From positions 1 through 11,718 of the forward strand of contig CALGOY010000282.1 in assembly GCA_937960725.1 (NCBI GenBank): DNA of 11,718 nt, written 5' to 3'. The notes beneath the pieces are model-generated. The model was given only the letters and a program-made list of their open reading frames with translations, was not told the DNA's origin and did not search any database. A program made the position numbers and the translations under genes. Positions within the stretch are counted from its first letter, which is position 1, and each line of letters begins with the position of its first letter. Shown here in pieces: positions 1 to 5,833 of the stretch. This DNA is from an uncultured Bacillota bacterium (lineage in GTDB: Bacteria; Bacillota; Clostridia; Caldicoprobacterales; UBA3941).

Positions 1-401
1 TATGCCCTATTATGGATGCAAGGCGAGAACAGGTATATACATGTATATATAGATGGCATCCTGATAAAGGCGGCAATGATAACAACATTGGAAGCGGTAG
101 GCTGAAGAGGCTAGATGAGTACATGGCCGTACCTATTTTAGAGCTACTAGAAAAACTAAAAGATACCAAGGAGCCAGTTGTGTTTAATGGAGATGGGGTG
201 CCGGTGTACAGGCAAATAATATTGAATAAATTGGGAGATCAAGCAAGCTTCGCTCCTACTCCTTCGGCTGTGCAGCGGGCGGCTTCTATTGCTGCGCTGG
301 CATTGGAAAAAGCCCAGAGGGGGGAGTTGGAAAGCTATAGAGATCTTGTGCCATTTTATTTGAGAAAGTCTCAGGCAGAACAAAAGTTTGGGCGCAAATA
401 G
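1..401 (+). CDS. tsaB: TsaB, tRNA t6A biosynthesis protein (3' part, 5' end outside window)
   Basis: The reading frame is open from base 3 and ends at TAG 399-401, so the gene starts before the window. The first visible residues, C-P-I-M-D-A-R-R-x-Q-V-Y, match the conserved (P)-x-(I)-D-A-R-R-x-Q-V-Y segment of TsaB that opens its C-terminal half. About 133 residues are visible; the family usually has about 220-240, so roughly 100 N-terminal residues carrying the ASKHA-type nucleotide fold are missing. TsaB is a catalytically inactive paralogue of TsaD. It forms a heterodimer with it and, with TsaE, supports transfer of threonylcarbamoyl to A37 of tRNAs in the cytoplasm. It is the first visible gene of a plus-strand run of four: rimI follows after 50 bases and tsaD completes the set, which supports the call. 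The internal ATG at 12 should not be taken as the start, because homology runs upstream of it. Confidence 0.9.
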   Translation, partial: CPIMDARREQVYTCIYRWHPDKGGNDNNIGSGRLKRLDEYMAVPILELLEKLKDTKEPVVFNGDGVPVYRQIILNKLGDQASFAPTPSAVQRAASIAALALEKAQRGELESYRDLVPFYLRKSQAEQKFGRK

Positions 402-451
402 TTCGGTTTGAAATAAAAATTAAGACGAACGCTGAAAAGAGGGAAGGATGG

Positions 452-928
452 ATGAGCTCATTTGATATTCGCCCCATGACTGCTGCAGATATAGATGAAG
501 TATTGGAAATTGAAAGACTGTGCTTTCCCACCCCATGGTCGCGGGAGGCTTTCCGCATAGAGATAGAACAAAATAGATGCGCCCACTACTTCGTGGCAGT
601 TTGTCAAGATAAGATAGTGGGATATGGGGGTATGTGGGTAATAATTGATGAAGCCCATATAACGAATGTAGCTGTTCATCCCAGCTACAGGGGCCGGGGA
701 ATTGGGGAAGCTATAATGAGATCCCTTATTGAAGCAGCGATAAGTTTGGGGGCAGTACGGATGACCTTAGAGGTTAGGGTATCCAATAAGATTGCCCAGA
801 ATCTATATGAGAAGCTAGGCTTTCGGGCTGTTGGCATTCGAAAACGGTATTATTCCAACAACAACGAAGATGCCCTTATTATGTGGAACGAACATATAAG
901 AGATTTTGCCCGGGACCTGGCTAAATAA
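452..928 (+). CDS. rimI: RimI-type protein N-alpha-acetyltransferase (GNAT family)
   Basis: This is a 158-residue single-domain GNAT acetyltransferase. It uses acetyl-CoA to acetylate a protein N-terminus; in enterobacteria the target is ribosomal protein bS18. The acetyl-CoA pyrophosphate-binding loop V-H-P-S-Y-R-G-R-G-I-G is at residues 75-85. Residues LEVRVSN (106-112) and LYEKLGF (118-124) match the RimI signature, with E107 and Y119 at the same 12-residue spacing as the proposed catalytic Glu103/Tyr115 pair of E. coli RimI. The ATG at 452 follows a GAGGGAAGG ribosome binding site; an ATG at 448 is in another frame. It lies 50 bases after tsaB and 20 before the next gene, so it is co-transcribed. 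The tsaB-rimI-tsaD neighbourhood is common in Firmicutes, and TsaD and RimI have been proposed to work in related steps. Substrate in this organism is inferred from family only. Confidence 0.92.
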   Translation: MSSFDIRPMTAADIDEVLEIERLCFPTPWSREAFRIEIEQNRCAHYFVAVCQDKIVGYGGMWVIIDEAHITNVAVHPSYRGRGIGEAIMRSLIEAAISLGAVRMTLEVRVSNKIAQNLYEKLGFRAVGIRKRYYSNNNEDALIMWNEHIRDFARDLAK

Positions 929-948
929 AAAAAGAAGGGACGGTAGTT

Positions 949-1632
949 GTGAAAAGGGGCCTGGCTACAGCTGCAATTATATTCTTGGTGATAGTTTTAT
1001 TCCTGACGAGCATCGAACTGGTGGCATTTGATTTAGCTTTTTACAAAAGGGAATATGAAAAACTAAATATAGCTCAAAGTACTGGTATGTCTGATGAAGA
1101 GCTTATAAGGGTAACCGAGGAGTTATTGAACTATTTAAGAGATGAACGGGATGATTTAGTTATAACTGCTGTTATTGATGGGGAATCCCGCCCGGTGTTT
1201 AACGAAAGGGAAATTGCCCATATGGTAGATGTTAAGGATTTATTTTTAGGAGGAGTAAATCTAAGGATTATATCGGCTGTATGTTTTGCTGTTTCCCTAC
1301 TCCTATTGTATTTGTTAGCAAAGAAGGGCCTATGGGGATACCTGGCCCATTCTTTCCTGTGGGTATTTGGGGTGGTTTTTCTATTTGGTATAGTCCTATT
1401 TGTTCTAATGTACAAGGACTTTACACCTGTTTGGGATCAATTTCACTATATATTTTTCACCAATGATTTATGGCAGCTTGATCCTAGAACCGACATACTA
1501 ATTCGAATAGTTCCAGAACAGTTTTTCTTTGATACCGTACAGCGGATCCTATTTATTTTTGGAGCCGCTATGATTGTTTTGTCTATTCCTTCTTTTATAG
1601 TTGTAAAAAAGCAAAGGCAGAGGTGTAGGTGA
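949..1632 (+). CDS. TIGR01906 / DUF1461 family integral membrane protein
   Basis: The 227-residue protein has four likely membrane segments at about 5-25, 105-123, 132-154 and 196-219. The polar, acidic stretch from 30 to 100 would lie between segments 1 and 2, probably outside the membrane. The segment F-H-x-x-F-F-x-N-D-L-W-x-L-D-P-x-T-D (165-182) followed by P-E-Q-F-F (189-193) is the recognisable signature of the TIGR01906 (DUF1461) family, whose function is unknown. The start is GTG 949, chosen because AGAAGGGA at 933-940 sits eight bases upstream; there is no better ATG. The gene is inserted between rimI and tsaD (20 bases after the first, 6 before the second), so it shares their transcript. 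Co-transcription does not prove a part in tRNA modification. No signal peptidase site or catalytic motif is seen. Confidence 0.85.
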   Translation: MKRGLATAAIIFLVIVLFLTSIELVAFDLAFYKREYEKLNIAQSTGMSDEELIRVTEELLNYLRDERDDLVITAVIDGESRPVFNEREIAHMVDVKDLFLGGVNLRIISAVCFAVSLLLLYLLAKKGLWGYLAHSFLWVFGVVFLFGIVLFVLMYKDFTPVWDQFHYIFFTNDLWQLDPRTDILIRIVPEQFFFDTVQRILFIFGAAMIVLSIPSFIVVKKQRQRCR

Positions 1633-1638
1633 AGAGCT

Positions 1639-2700
1639 ATGACTTACTATGAAAGAATGCTGAAAAAGACAGAGGATATAAAAAATAAAGATGAAATTTA
1701 TATACTAGCCATAGAAACGTCCTGCGACGAGACATCGGCTGCTGTTGTAAAAAACGGCAGGCAAGTATTAGCCCATAAGATTTCCTCTCAAATCTCCCTC
1801 CACCAAAAATATGGGGGAGTGGTACCGGAGATTGCTTCTAGGAAGCATGTGGAGGTTATAAGTCCTATTATCGATGAGACAATGGCCGAGGCCAATATTG
1901 GGTTCAAAGATCTGGATGCTATTGCTGTAACCTATGGGCCTGGGCTTGTAGGGGCTTTGCTAGTCGGGGTATCAACTGCTAAGGCATTAGCCTTTGGGCT
2001 TTCTATACCCCTTATTGGTGTACACCATATTGAGGGCCATATAAGTGCCAATTTTATTTCCCATCCGGAGTTGGAACCACCTTTTCTATGCCTGGTGGTA
2101 TCAGGAGGGCACAGCCACCTCGTATGGGTGCAGGATTATGGGGAATATGAGATCATGGGAATGACTAGGGACGATGCTGCAGGAGAAGCCTATGACAAAG
2201 TTGCCCGTACCCTAGGCTTAGGCTATCCAGGAGGGCCGGCGATAGACAGGATTGCTAAAAGCGGCGATCCACAGGCGGTGGATTTTCCAAGGGCTTATCT
2301 CAATGGAGATAATTATGATTTTAGTTTTAGCGGTCTTAAGACAGCTGTGATTAATTACCTTAATACCTTAAAGCAGCGAGGAGAGGCATACAGGGTAGAA
2401 AATATAGCCGCCAGTTTTCAACAGGCGGTTGTAGATGTATTGGTTGAAAAGACCATGGCAGCTGCTAAAGAAAAGCGCACGGATAAGATTGCCTTGGCAG
2501 GCGGAGTGGCCGCCAACTCAGCTCTTCGCTCCCAGATGCAAAAGAGGGCAGAAGAAAAGGCAATTAGCCTCTACTATCCGGAGCCCATGTTGTGTACTGA
2601 TAATGCCGCCATGATAGGCTGTGCTGGTTATTATAGATTTATAAAGGGCGAGATTTCGGATTTAACCCTTAATGCTGAACCGGGATTGAAGTTGAAGTAA
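1639..2700 (+). CDS. tsaD: TsaD, tRNA N6-adenosine threonylcarbamoyltransferase
   Basis: TsaD (Gcp/YgjD/Kae1) transfers the threonylcarbamoyl group from TC-AMP to A37 of ANN-decoding tRNAs, in complex with TsaB and TsaE. Visible family motifs are the N-terminal ATPase-fold signature [12 protein letters not shown] (26-37), the metal-binding H-H-x-E-G-H (129-134, ligands H130 and H134), VSGGHS (154-159), [13 protein letters not shown] (178-190), [10 protein letters not shown] (288-297) and the third metal ligand D321 in CTDNAAM. All expected catalytic and metal residues are present and the length (353 residues) is normal apart from about 20 extra charged residues before the first beta strand. 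The ATG at 1639 has AGGTGAAGAG just upstream, overlapping the TGA of the preceding gene. A second in-frame ATG (codon 7) would trim the extension, but the ribosome binding site favours the first. It is the last gene of the operon; a terminator lies 225 bases on, beyond the DnaA-box cluster. Confidence 0.98.
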   Translation: MTYYERMLKKTEDIKNKDEIYILAIETSCDETSAAVVKNGRQVLAHKISSQISLHQKYGGVVPEIASRKHVEVISPIIDETMAEANIGFKDLDAIAVTYGPGLVGALLVGVSTAKALAFGLSIPLIGVHHIEGHISANFISHPELEPPFLCLVVSGGHSHLVWVQDYGEYEIMGMTRDDAAGEAYDKVARTLGLGYPGGPAIDRIAKSGDPQAVDFPRAYLNGDNYDFSFSGLKTAVINYLNTLKQRGEAYRVENIAASFQQAVVDVLVEKTMAAAKEKRTDKIALAGGVAANSALRSQMQKRAEEKAISLYYPEPMLCTDNAAMIGCAGYYRFIKGEISDLTLNAEPGLKLK

Positions 2701-2721
2701 TGGTAAACTAATGCTGGATAG

Positions 2722-2780
2722 TGTGGATAAATTAGGCAAAACAGCTTGTGGAAAATGTGGAAATTAGGCAAAAATCAGCT
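2722..2780 (+). repeat. Imperfect direct repeat of about 25 bp containing DnaA boxes
   Basis: The unit 2722-2746 (TGTGGATAAATTAGGC, then AAAACAGCT) recurs at 2756-2780 as TGTGGAAATTAGGC, then AAAAATCAGCT. The exact shared core is AAATTAGGCAAAA (2729-2741 and 2761-2773), and both copies end in CAGCT. A third, short copy of just the nonamer (2747-2755) sits between them, giving a 34-base period. The arrangement suggests local duplication of a box plus its flank, not chance occurrence of boxes in AT-rich DNA. Confidence 0.8.
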
Positions 2781-2827
2781 AAAATGCCATTATTAACTGT
2801 GGATAACCCTGTGAGTAATGTGGATAG
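2722..2827 (-). other. Cluster of five DnaA-box-like nonamers, one orientation
   Basis: Read on the minus strand these are TTATCCACA (2722-2730), TTTTCCACA (2747-2755), ATTTCCACA (2756-2764), TTATCCACA (2798-2806) and CTATCCACA (2819-2827). Two match the consensus TTATNCACA exactly; the others differ at one or two of the first three bases, a tolerated kind of change. All five point the same way within 106 bases. Start-to-start steps are 25, 9, 42 and 21; the last two are close to whole numbers of helical turns, which suits cooperative binding on one face. No dnaA or dnaN gene is near, so this is more likely a non-origin DnaA-binding cluster that titrates DnaA or tunes initiation than an origin. 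The boxes lie between the tsaD stop and the operon's terminator. Confidence 0.75.
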
Positions 2828-2838
2828 TTAAAGAACTA

Positions 2839-2912
2839 CTTTAAATATATTTAATCTTCAAACGTGAGGAAATATGGGGATTAATACTGAAATTATAAAA
2901 ATATATTTAAAG
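2839..2912. repeat. AT-rich inverted repeat beside the DnaA boxes
   Basis: CTTTAAATATATTT at 2839-2852 and its exact complement AAATATATTTAAAG at 2899-2912 form a 14-bp inverted repeat with a 46-base spacer. Each arm is itself nearly palindromic and almost pure A+T. It starts 11 bases after the last DnaA-like box. It may be an easily melted element or a weak hairpin in the tsaD transcript; no function can be shown from the sequence. Confidence 0.5.
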
Positions 2913-2924
2913 AAGAACATTAAG

Positions 2925-2964
2925 AAAAAATCCTGACTTAAAACGACAAGTTAGGATTTTTTTT
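2925..2964 (+). terminator. Rho-independent terminator of the tsaB-tsaD operon
   Basis: The stem TCCTGACTT (2931-2939) pairs with AAGTTAGGA (2948-2956) with one G-T wobble around the 8-base loop AAAACGAC. It is extended by A6/T6 and followed by eight T (2957-2964). The A-run on the left side could let it work in the other direction too. It separates the t6A operon from the spore protein gene. Confidence 0.85.
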
Positions 2965-2973
2965 GACTAAATT

Positions 2974-3002
2974 GTTTATTTTTTTTAAATCGTGGCATAA
3001 TA
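2974..3002 (+). promoter_or_regulatory. Sigma-G-like (forespore) promoter of the SASP gene
   Basis: CATAATA at 2996-3002 fits the sigma-G -10 consensus CATNHTA completely, and GTTTA at 2974-2978 fits four of five bases of the -35 GHATR, with a 17-base spacer (consensus about 18). Transcription would begin near 3008-3010, only a few bases before the ribosome binding site AGGAGGTGAT (3011-3020), giving a very short leader. Alpha/beta-type SASP genes are classic sigma-G targets, which supports the reading. Confidence 0.65.
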
Positions 3003-3023
3003 GATACTACAGGAGGTGATATT

Positions 3024-3272
3024 ATGTTCAACCAAAACATCAACAATTTTAGCAGCAACAATACCACTAGTAATAGCAGAAATAGAAATCTTGTACCTGA
3101 AGCAAGGCAAGCTTTAGATCAGATGAAGTATGAAATCGCCAATGAATTAAATATTAATCTTCAAGAGGGATATAACGGCAATATCACAGCGAGGGATGCT
3201 GGTCGAATCGGTGGAAATATGGTTAAAAAGATGATCGAGCAGCAGCAGAGGCAGATGTCGGGGCAAAATTAG
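3024..3272 (+). CDS. Alpha/beta-type small acid-soluble spore protein (SASP)
   Basis: The 82-residue protein carries both conserved SASP blocks: L-V-P-E-A-R-Q-A-L-D-Q-M-K-Y-E-I-A (23-39) and T-A-R-D-A-G-R-I-G-G-N-M-V-K-K-M-I-E (55-72). These proteins coat DNA in the dormant forespore, push it toward an A-like form and protect it from UV, heat and chemicals. The germination protease GPR cuts them in the Y-E-I-A-x-E-L region, probably between E37 and I38. The N-terminal 20 residues are rich in Asn and Ser, as is usual. The ATG at 3024 is preceded by a perfect AGGAGGTGAT. The gene stands alone, with its own forespore-type promoter and a terminator 28 bases after the stop. It is strong evidence that the host forms endospores. 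Confidence 0.95.
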   Translation: MFNQNINNFSSNNTTSNSRNRNLVPEARQALDQMKYEIANELNINLQEGYNGNITARDAGRIGGNMVKKMIEQQQRQMSGQN

Positions 3273-3300
3273 TGTGGTATGCTATGAAAATAGATAATAT

Positions 3301-3330
3301 AAAAGCAGGGTTGAGCTTAACCCTGCTTTT
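3301..3330. terminator. Bidirectional terminator between SASP and DUF378 genes
   Basis: AAAAGCAGGGTT (3301-3312) and AACCCTGCTTTT (3319-3330) form a perfect 12-bp stem with a 6-base loop GAGCTT. The flanking A4 and T4 give a short T-run in either direction, so it can end both convergent genes. Confidence 0.88.
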
Positions 3331-3337
3331 ATTATGC

Positions 3338-3535
3338 TTACATAACTTTTTGCCTTTCACGAAATAAAAAGCTGATGGCATAAGCTCCGGCTACCCCTAC
3401 TAAAGTATAGATAATCCGGCTTAATAGTGCATCTTGGCCTCCGAATAGAGTCGCAACTAGATCGAACTGGAATAGCCCGATCAATCCCCAGTTGAGAGCG
3501 CCTATTATTACAAGGATTAAGGCCAACCGGTCCAT
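3338..3535 (-). CDS. DUF378 (YuzA-like) small membrane protein
   Basis: A 65-residue protein with two hydrophobic segments, about 4-31 and 40-57, and a short basic tail. The sequence I-G-A-L-N-W-G-L-I-G-L-F-x-F-D-L-V-A-x-L-F-G (11-32) is the hallmark of DUF378, a family of two-helix membrane proteins of unknown function that is frequent in spore-forming Firmicutes. AAGGAG sits eight bases before the ATG (minus strand, near 3544-3549). That ribosome binding site is part of a long inverted repeat described separately. The gene lies 60 bases downstream of the helicase stop on the same strand, so read-through is possible, and it converges on the SASP gene. The role is unknown; a spore or envelope function is only a guess from the family distribution. 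Confidence 0.9.
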   Translation of the reverse strand: MDRLALILVIIGALNWGLIGLFQFDLVATLFGGQDALLSRIIYTLVGVAGAYAISFLFRERQKVM

Positions 3536-3536
3536 C

Positions 3537-3596
3537 GTATCAACTCCTTTTTATGGATTTTCTTTTATAGTATACCCAAATTAGAGGAGTTGATAC
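3537..3596 (-). promoter_or_regulatory. 12-bp inverted repeat that would mask the DUF378 ribosome binding site
   Basis: On the minus strand GTATCAACTCCT (3596-3585) begins at the last base of the helicase stop codon. Its exact complement AGGAGTTGATAC (3548-3537) contains the AGGAG ribosome binding site and ends two bases before the ATG of the DUF378 gene. The spacer is 36 bases. In RNA reading through from the helicase gene the two arms could pair and hide the site. RNA starting inside the spacer would lack the upstream arm and stay open. There is no T-run after the stem, so it is not a usual terminator. A protein-binding operator is the alternative. Confidence 0.65.
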
Positions 3597-3597
3597 T
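3569..3597 (-). promoter_or_regulatory. Candidate promoter of the DUF378 gene, inside the loop
   Basis: TATACT (3569-3574, minus strand) differs from a sigma-A -10 by one base, but no good TTGACA lies 16-18 bases upstream. Read as sigma-F/G, TATACTA differs at one position from CATNHTA, and GTATC 17 bases upstream matches four of five bases of GHATR, the same spacing as at the SASP gene. Transcription would start near 3562, between the two arms of the inverted repeat. The sigma factor cannot be settled from sequence. Confidence 0.4.
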
Positions 3598-5833
3598 AAA
3601 TGACAATTCTTTCTTCCCTATCAATGTTTTTAATCTTTGAGAATATATACTGAACCTTCATATTTTCCGATTTGGTAAGGGTTTCAAAATCGCCTATTAG
3701 GATTAGGCGCTTTTTAGCCCTTGATAAGGCGACGTTGACCCTTCTATAGTCTCTTAGAAAACCGGTCCGGGTAGTGGTGCCGGGCGATGTATAATTGCTG
3801 CGCACCCAGTTGATTATAACGTTGTCCTGTTCTCTGCCCTGAAACGAGTCTATGGTGTATATATTCCGTTCGATAAATTCCCTAAATTCTTCTAGGTTGC
3901 TATAGAAATATTTGGAATGACTTTCGAATACTTCTTTTAGCTTTTCTGCGTGGGCTTTATAGGGGGTAATTATACATATATTGCTTAATCTTTCGCCTTC
4001 CTTTACTAAGCTGACTACTTTTTGGAGAGACAGCATAGCTTCACATAGATTATAGTAGGTAGAGTCTACTTCCGTTTCCATCCTGGTTTGAGGATCGAAA
4101 AATTCTGAGGTATCTATAATTTCGATGGGTTTTTGAGGAAAAAGCCTTTTTCGCTTTGCAGGGGGAGTTTTATAGTATTCAGAATCTAAATTAGGGCATA
4201 GCTTTCCATCGTATATCAAGTCTGATATAAAGGATACCAATTCAGGATTTTGAGTTCTATAATTTATATCCAAAAATACGCTGTTATATCTATCTTTATC
4301 AGTTATCAGGATTTCAAACAAACTTTTTTGCAGCTCTTCTCTGGTATACAAATCTATATTCGGATCATATTCCAGCAATACCTCGTTTTGAATTGGAAAA
4401 GGAGGTATCTGGAGATGATCGCCGATGATTACGGCTTTATCAGCAAACTGCAGGCTAAATAAGGTTTCTGGAATATCCATCTGCGAAGCTTCGTCTATAA
4501 TTAATATGTCGTAAATATTATATTCATCAATATTTCTATCGAGATAGAAACCCATTGGCGTACCTAATACAATCTTATTTTTACCTCTCATAAGCTCCAT
4601 ATATTCGGGATTAGAGGTAGATACAGTAAAAGCATAGGGAAGATCGGATTTAAACTCTATATTGTTTCCAGTCCTCAATGCCCTTACCTTATCTTCCAGG
4701 AGCTTTTCAAGGATATTATCTACGGCTATATTGGTCTTAGCAAGAATGAGCACATTTTTACCTCTATGATAATACTGCAGAGCGATTTCTTTAATTAAGG
4801 TTGTTTTACCAGTTCCCGGAGGTCCCTGAATGATTGCTAATGTGTTGTTCTTTCCGTCTAGGCTCAGCGCTAAGGATACAGCTTGTTTTTGTGAGGGATT
4901 ATTGAGTAAAACTTTGTTGTAATAAGCATCATCTGGTAGCTTTACTATATCTTTCTTGGATAATTGCTTTTCTTTTTTTAGGCCTAGAGCATTGGATAGC
5001 AGCGGGGGTAGGCTATCGTTTTTTATCCCTTCTATTACCCTTTCGATATAAGAGACAAGAATGCTATCATTAGAGTCCCTGGCGAATTTGCTGATTGAAT
5101 TTGCTTCTATTTCGCTTATTTCATCTATTGCTTTTAGCTCTACCACATAGCCTTCACTGGATTTTCGTTCACGGCACTCTACTACTACAAACTCATAGCC
5201 GTTGTTAGCTGTTAGAACCTCTCCAGGTAGAACCGATGCTGTCATCAAGAAGATATATGAGCCTCTATAGGAGATTAAATAGGTGCAGTCGATTATATGG
5301 AATTTCTTCACCTTTATATCTAGAATCTGTTTGTACATTTGTAGTTTTTCTATAACTTCTTCCTTATTGCGGTTTTCAACTAAATCAACATTGGCAAAAT
5401 CAATCTTATTTTCCTCTACAGGCTCTAACTCTTCAAGTCCTGCCAGCTTATAAAGATCGGATTTTAGCAGGCGATAATCCCCTTTTCCACGAGGTTTGCG
5501 CAGACCAAACCGATCCCTTGGGACACTTTTTAGAATGTCAAATACAAAATCAATATATTCGTATTTATTCATAGAAGCCAGTACAGTAATGAGGCCTTTT
5601 CTGTATATATTGGCTTTCTTCGCATTTCTTATCATCGTATATTTCCTGCATAGGCTTTCTAGGCTAAATAGCTTTAGATATTTATTGAAGAAATCCTTCA
5701 TATTAGCCCTGCTGTCAAAAAACTTTTTATGGGATAAATTATCTATGGTGGTCAGCCTTCCGGTTTTAGGATTAATATCTATCCTAGGAATATTTAATGT
5801 ATTAAATAAACTCATTAATTTGCTGCTTATCAT
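3596..5833 (-). CDS. Superfamily 1 helicase, Upf1/Dna2-like (AAA_11/AAA_12)
   Basis: The 745-residue protein has a complete SF1B-type helicase core in its C-terminal 60%. Visible motifs are the Q-motif N-P-S-Q-K-Q-A (312-318, Q315), Walker A GPPGTGKT (337-344), motif Ia AKTNIAVDNI (365-374), Walker B IDEAS (446-450), motif III GDHLQIPP (471-478), motif IV NYRTQ (524-528), motif V TIDSFQGREQDNVI (660-673) and motif VI VNVALSRAKKRL (699-710). This predicts ATP-driven 5'-3' movement on DNA or RNA. The first 300 residues are not a domain I recognise; no nuclease motif is seen, and the protein ends soon after motif VI. The ATG at 5833 has AAAGG directly against it, so ATG 5815 (codon 7) is a possible alternative. 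Either way the start lies inside the end of the upstream repeat-protein gene (32 or 14 bases of overlap, +1 frame), which points to translational coupling. A partner-dependent role in repair, RNA turnover or defence is inference. Confidence 0.92.
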   Translation of the reverse strand: MISSKLMSLFNTLNIPRIDINPKTGRLTTIDNLSHKKFFDSRANMKDFFNKYLKLFSLESLCRKYTMIRNAKKANIYRKGLITVLASMNKYEYIDFVFDILKSVPRDRFGLRKPRGKGDYRLLKSDLYKLAGLEELEPVEENKIDFANVDLVENRNKEEVIEKLQMYKQILDIKVKKFHIIDCTYLISYRGSYIFLMTASVLPGEVLTANNGYEFVVVECRERKSSEGYVVELKAIDEISEIEANSISKFARDSNDSILVSYIERVIEGIKNDSLPPLLSNALGLKKEKQLSKKDIVKLPDDAYYNKVLLNNPSQKQAVSLALSLDGKNNTLAIIQGPPGTGKTTLIKEIALQYYHRGKNVLILAKTNIAVDNILEKLLEDKVRALRTGNNIEFKSDLPYAFTVSTSNPEYMELMRGKNKIVLGTPMGFYLDRNIDEYNIYDILIIDEASQMDIPETLFSLQFADKAVIIGDHLQIPPFPIQNEVLLEYDPNIDLYTREELQKSLFEILITDKDRYNSVFLDINYRTQNPELVSFISDLIYDGKLCPNLDSEYYKTPPAKRKRLFPQKPIEIIDTSEFFDPQTRMETEVDSTYYNLCEAMLSLQKVVSLVKEGERLSNICIITPYKAHAEKLKEVFESHSKYFYSNLEEFREFIERNIYTIDSFQGREQDNVIINWVRSNYTSPGTTTRTGFLRDYRRVNVALSRAKKRLILIGDFETLTKSENMKVQYIFSKIKNIDREERIVI

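Noticed and set aside
286..679. Minus-strand frames opposite tsaB and rimI.
   Set aside because: They overlap clearly homologous genes on the plus strand and lack start signals or recognisable domains.
2722..2912. DnaA boxes plus AT-rich block read as the chromosomal origin oriC.
   Set aside because: No dnaA, dnaN, recF, rpmH or other origin-side gene is present; the flanking genes are tsaD and a spore protein. A titration or regulatory cluster is the simpler reading.
3596..5833. The helicase as a known nuclease-fused defence helicase.
   Set aside because: I see no phospholipase-D, PD-(D/E)XK, HNH or Cas-type motif; the protein ends about 35 residues after motif VI.
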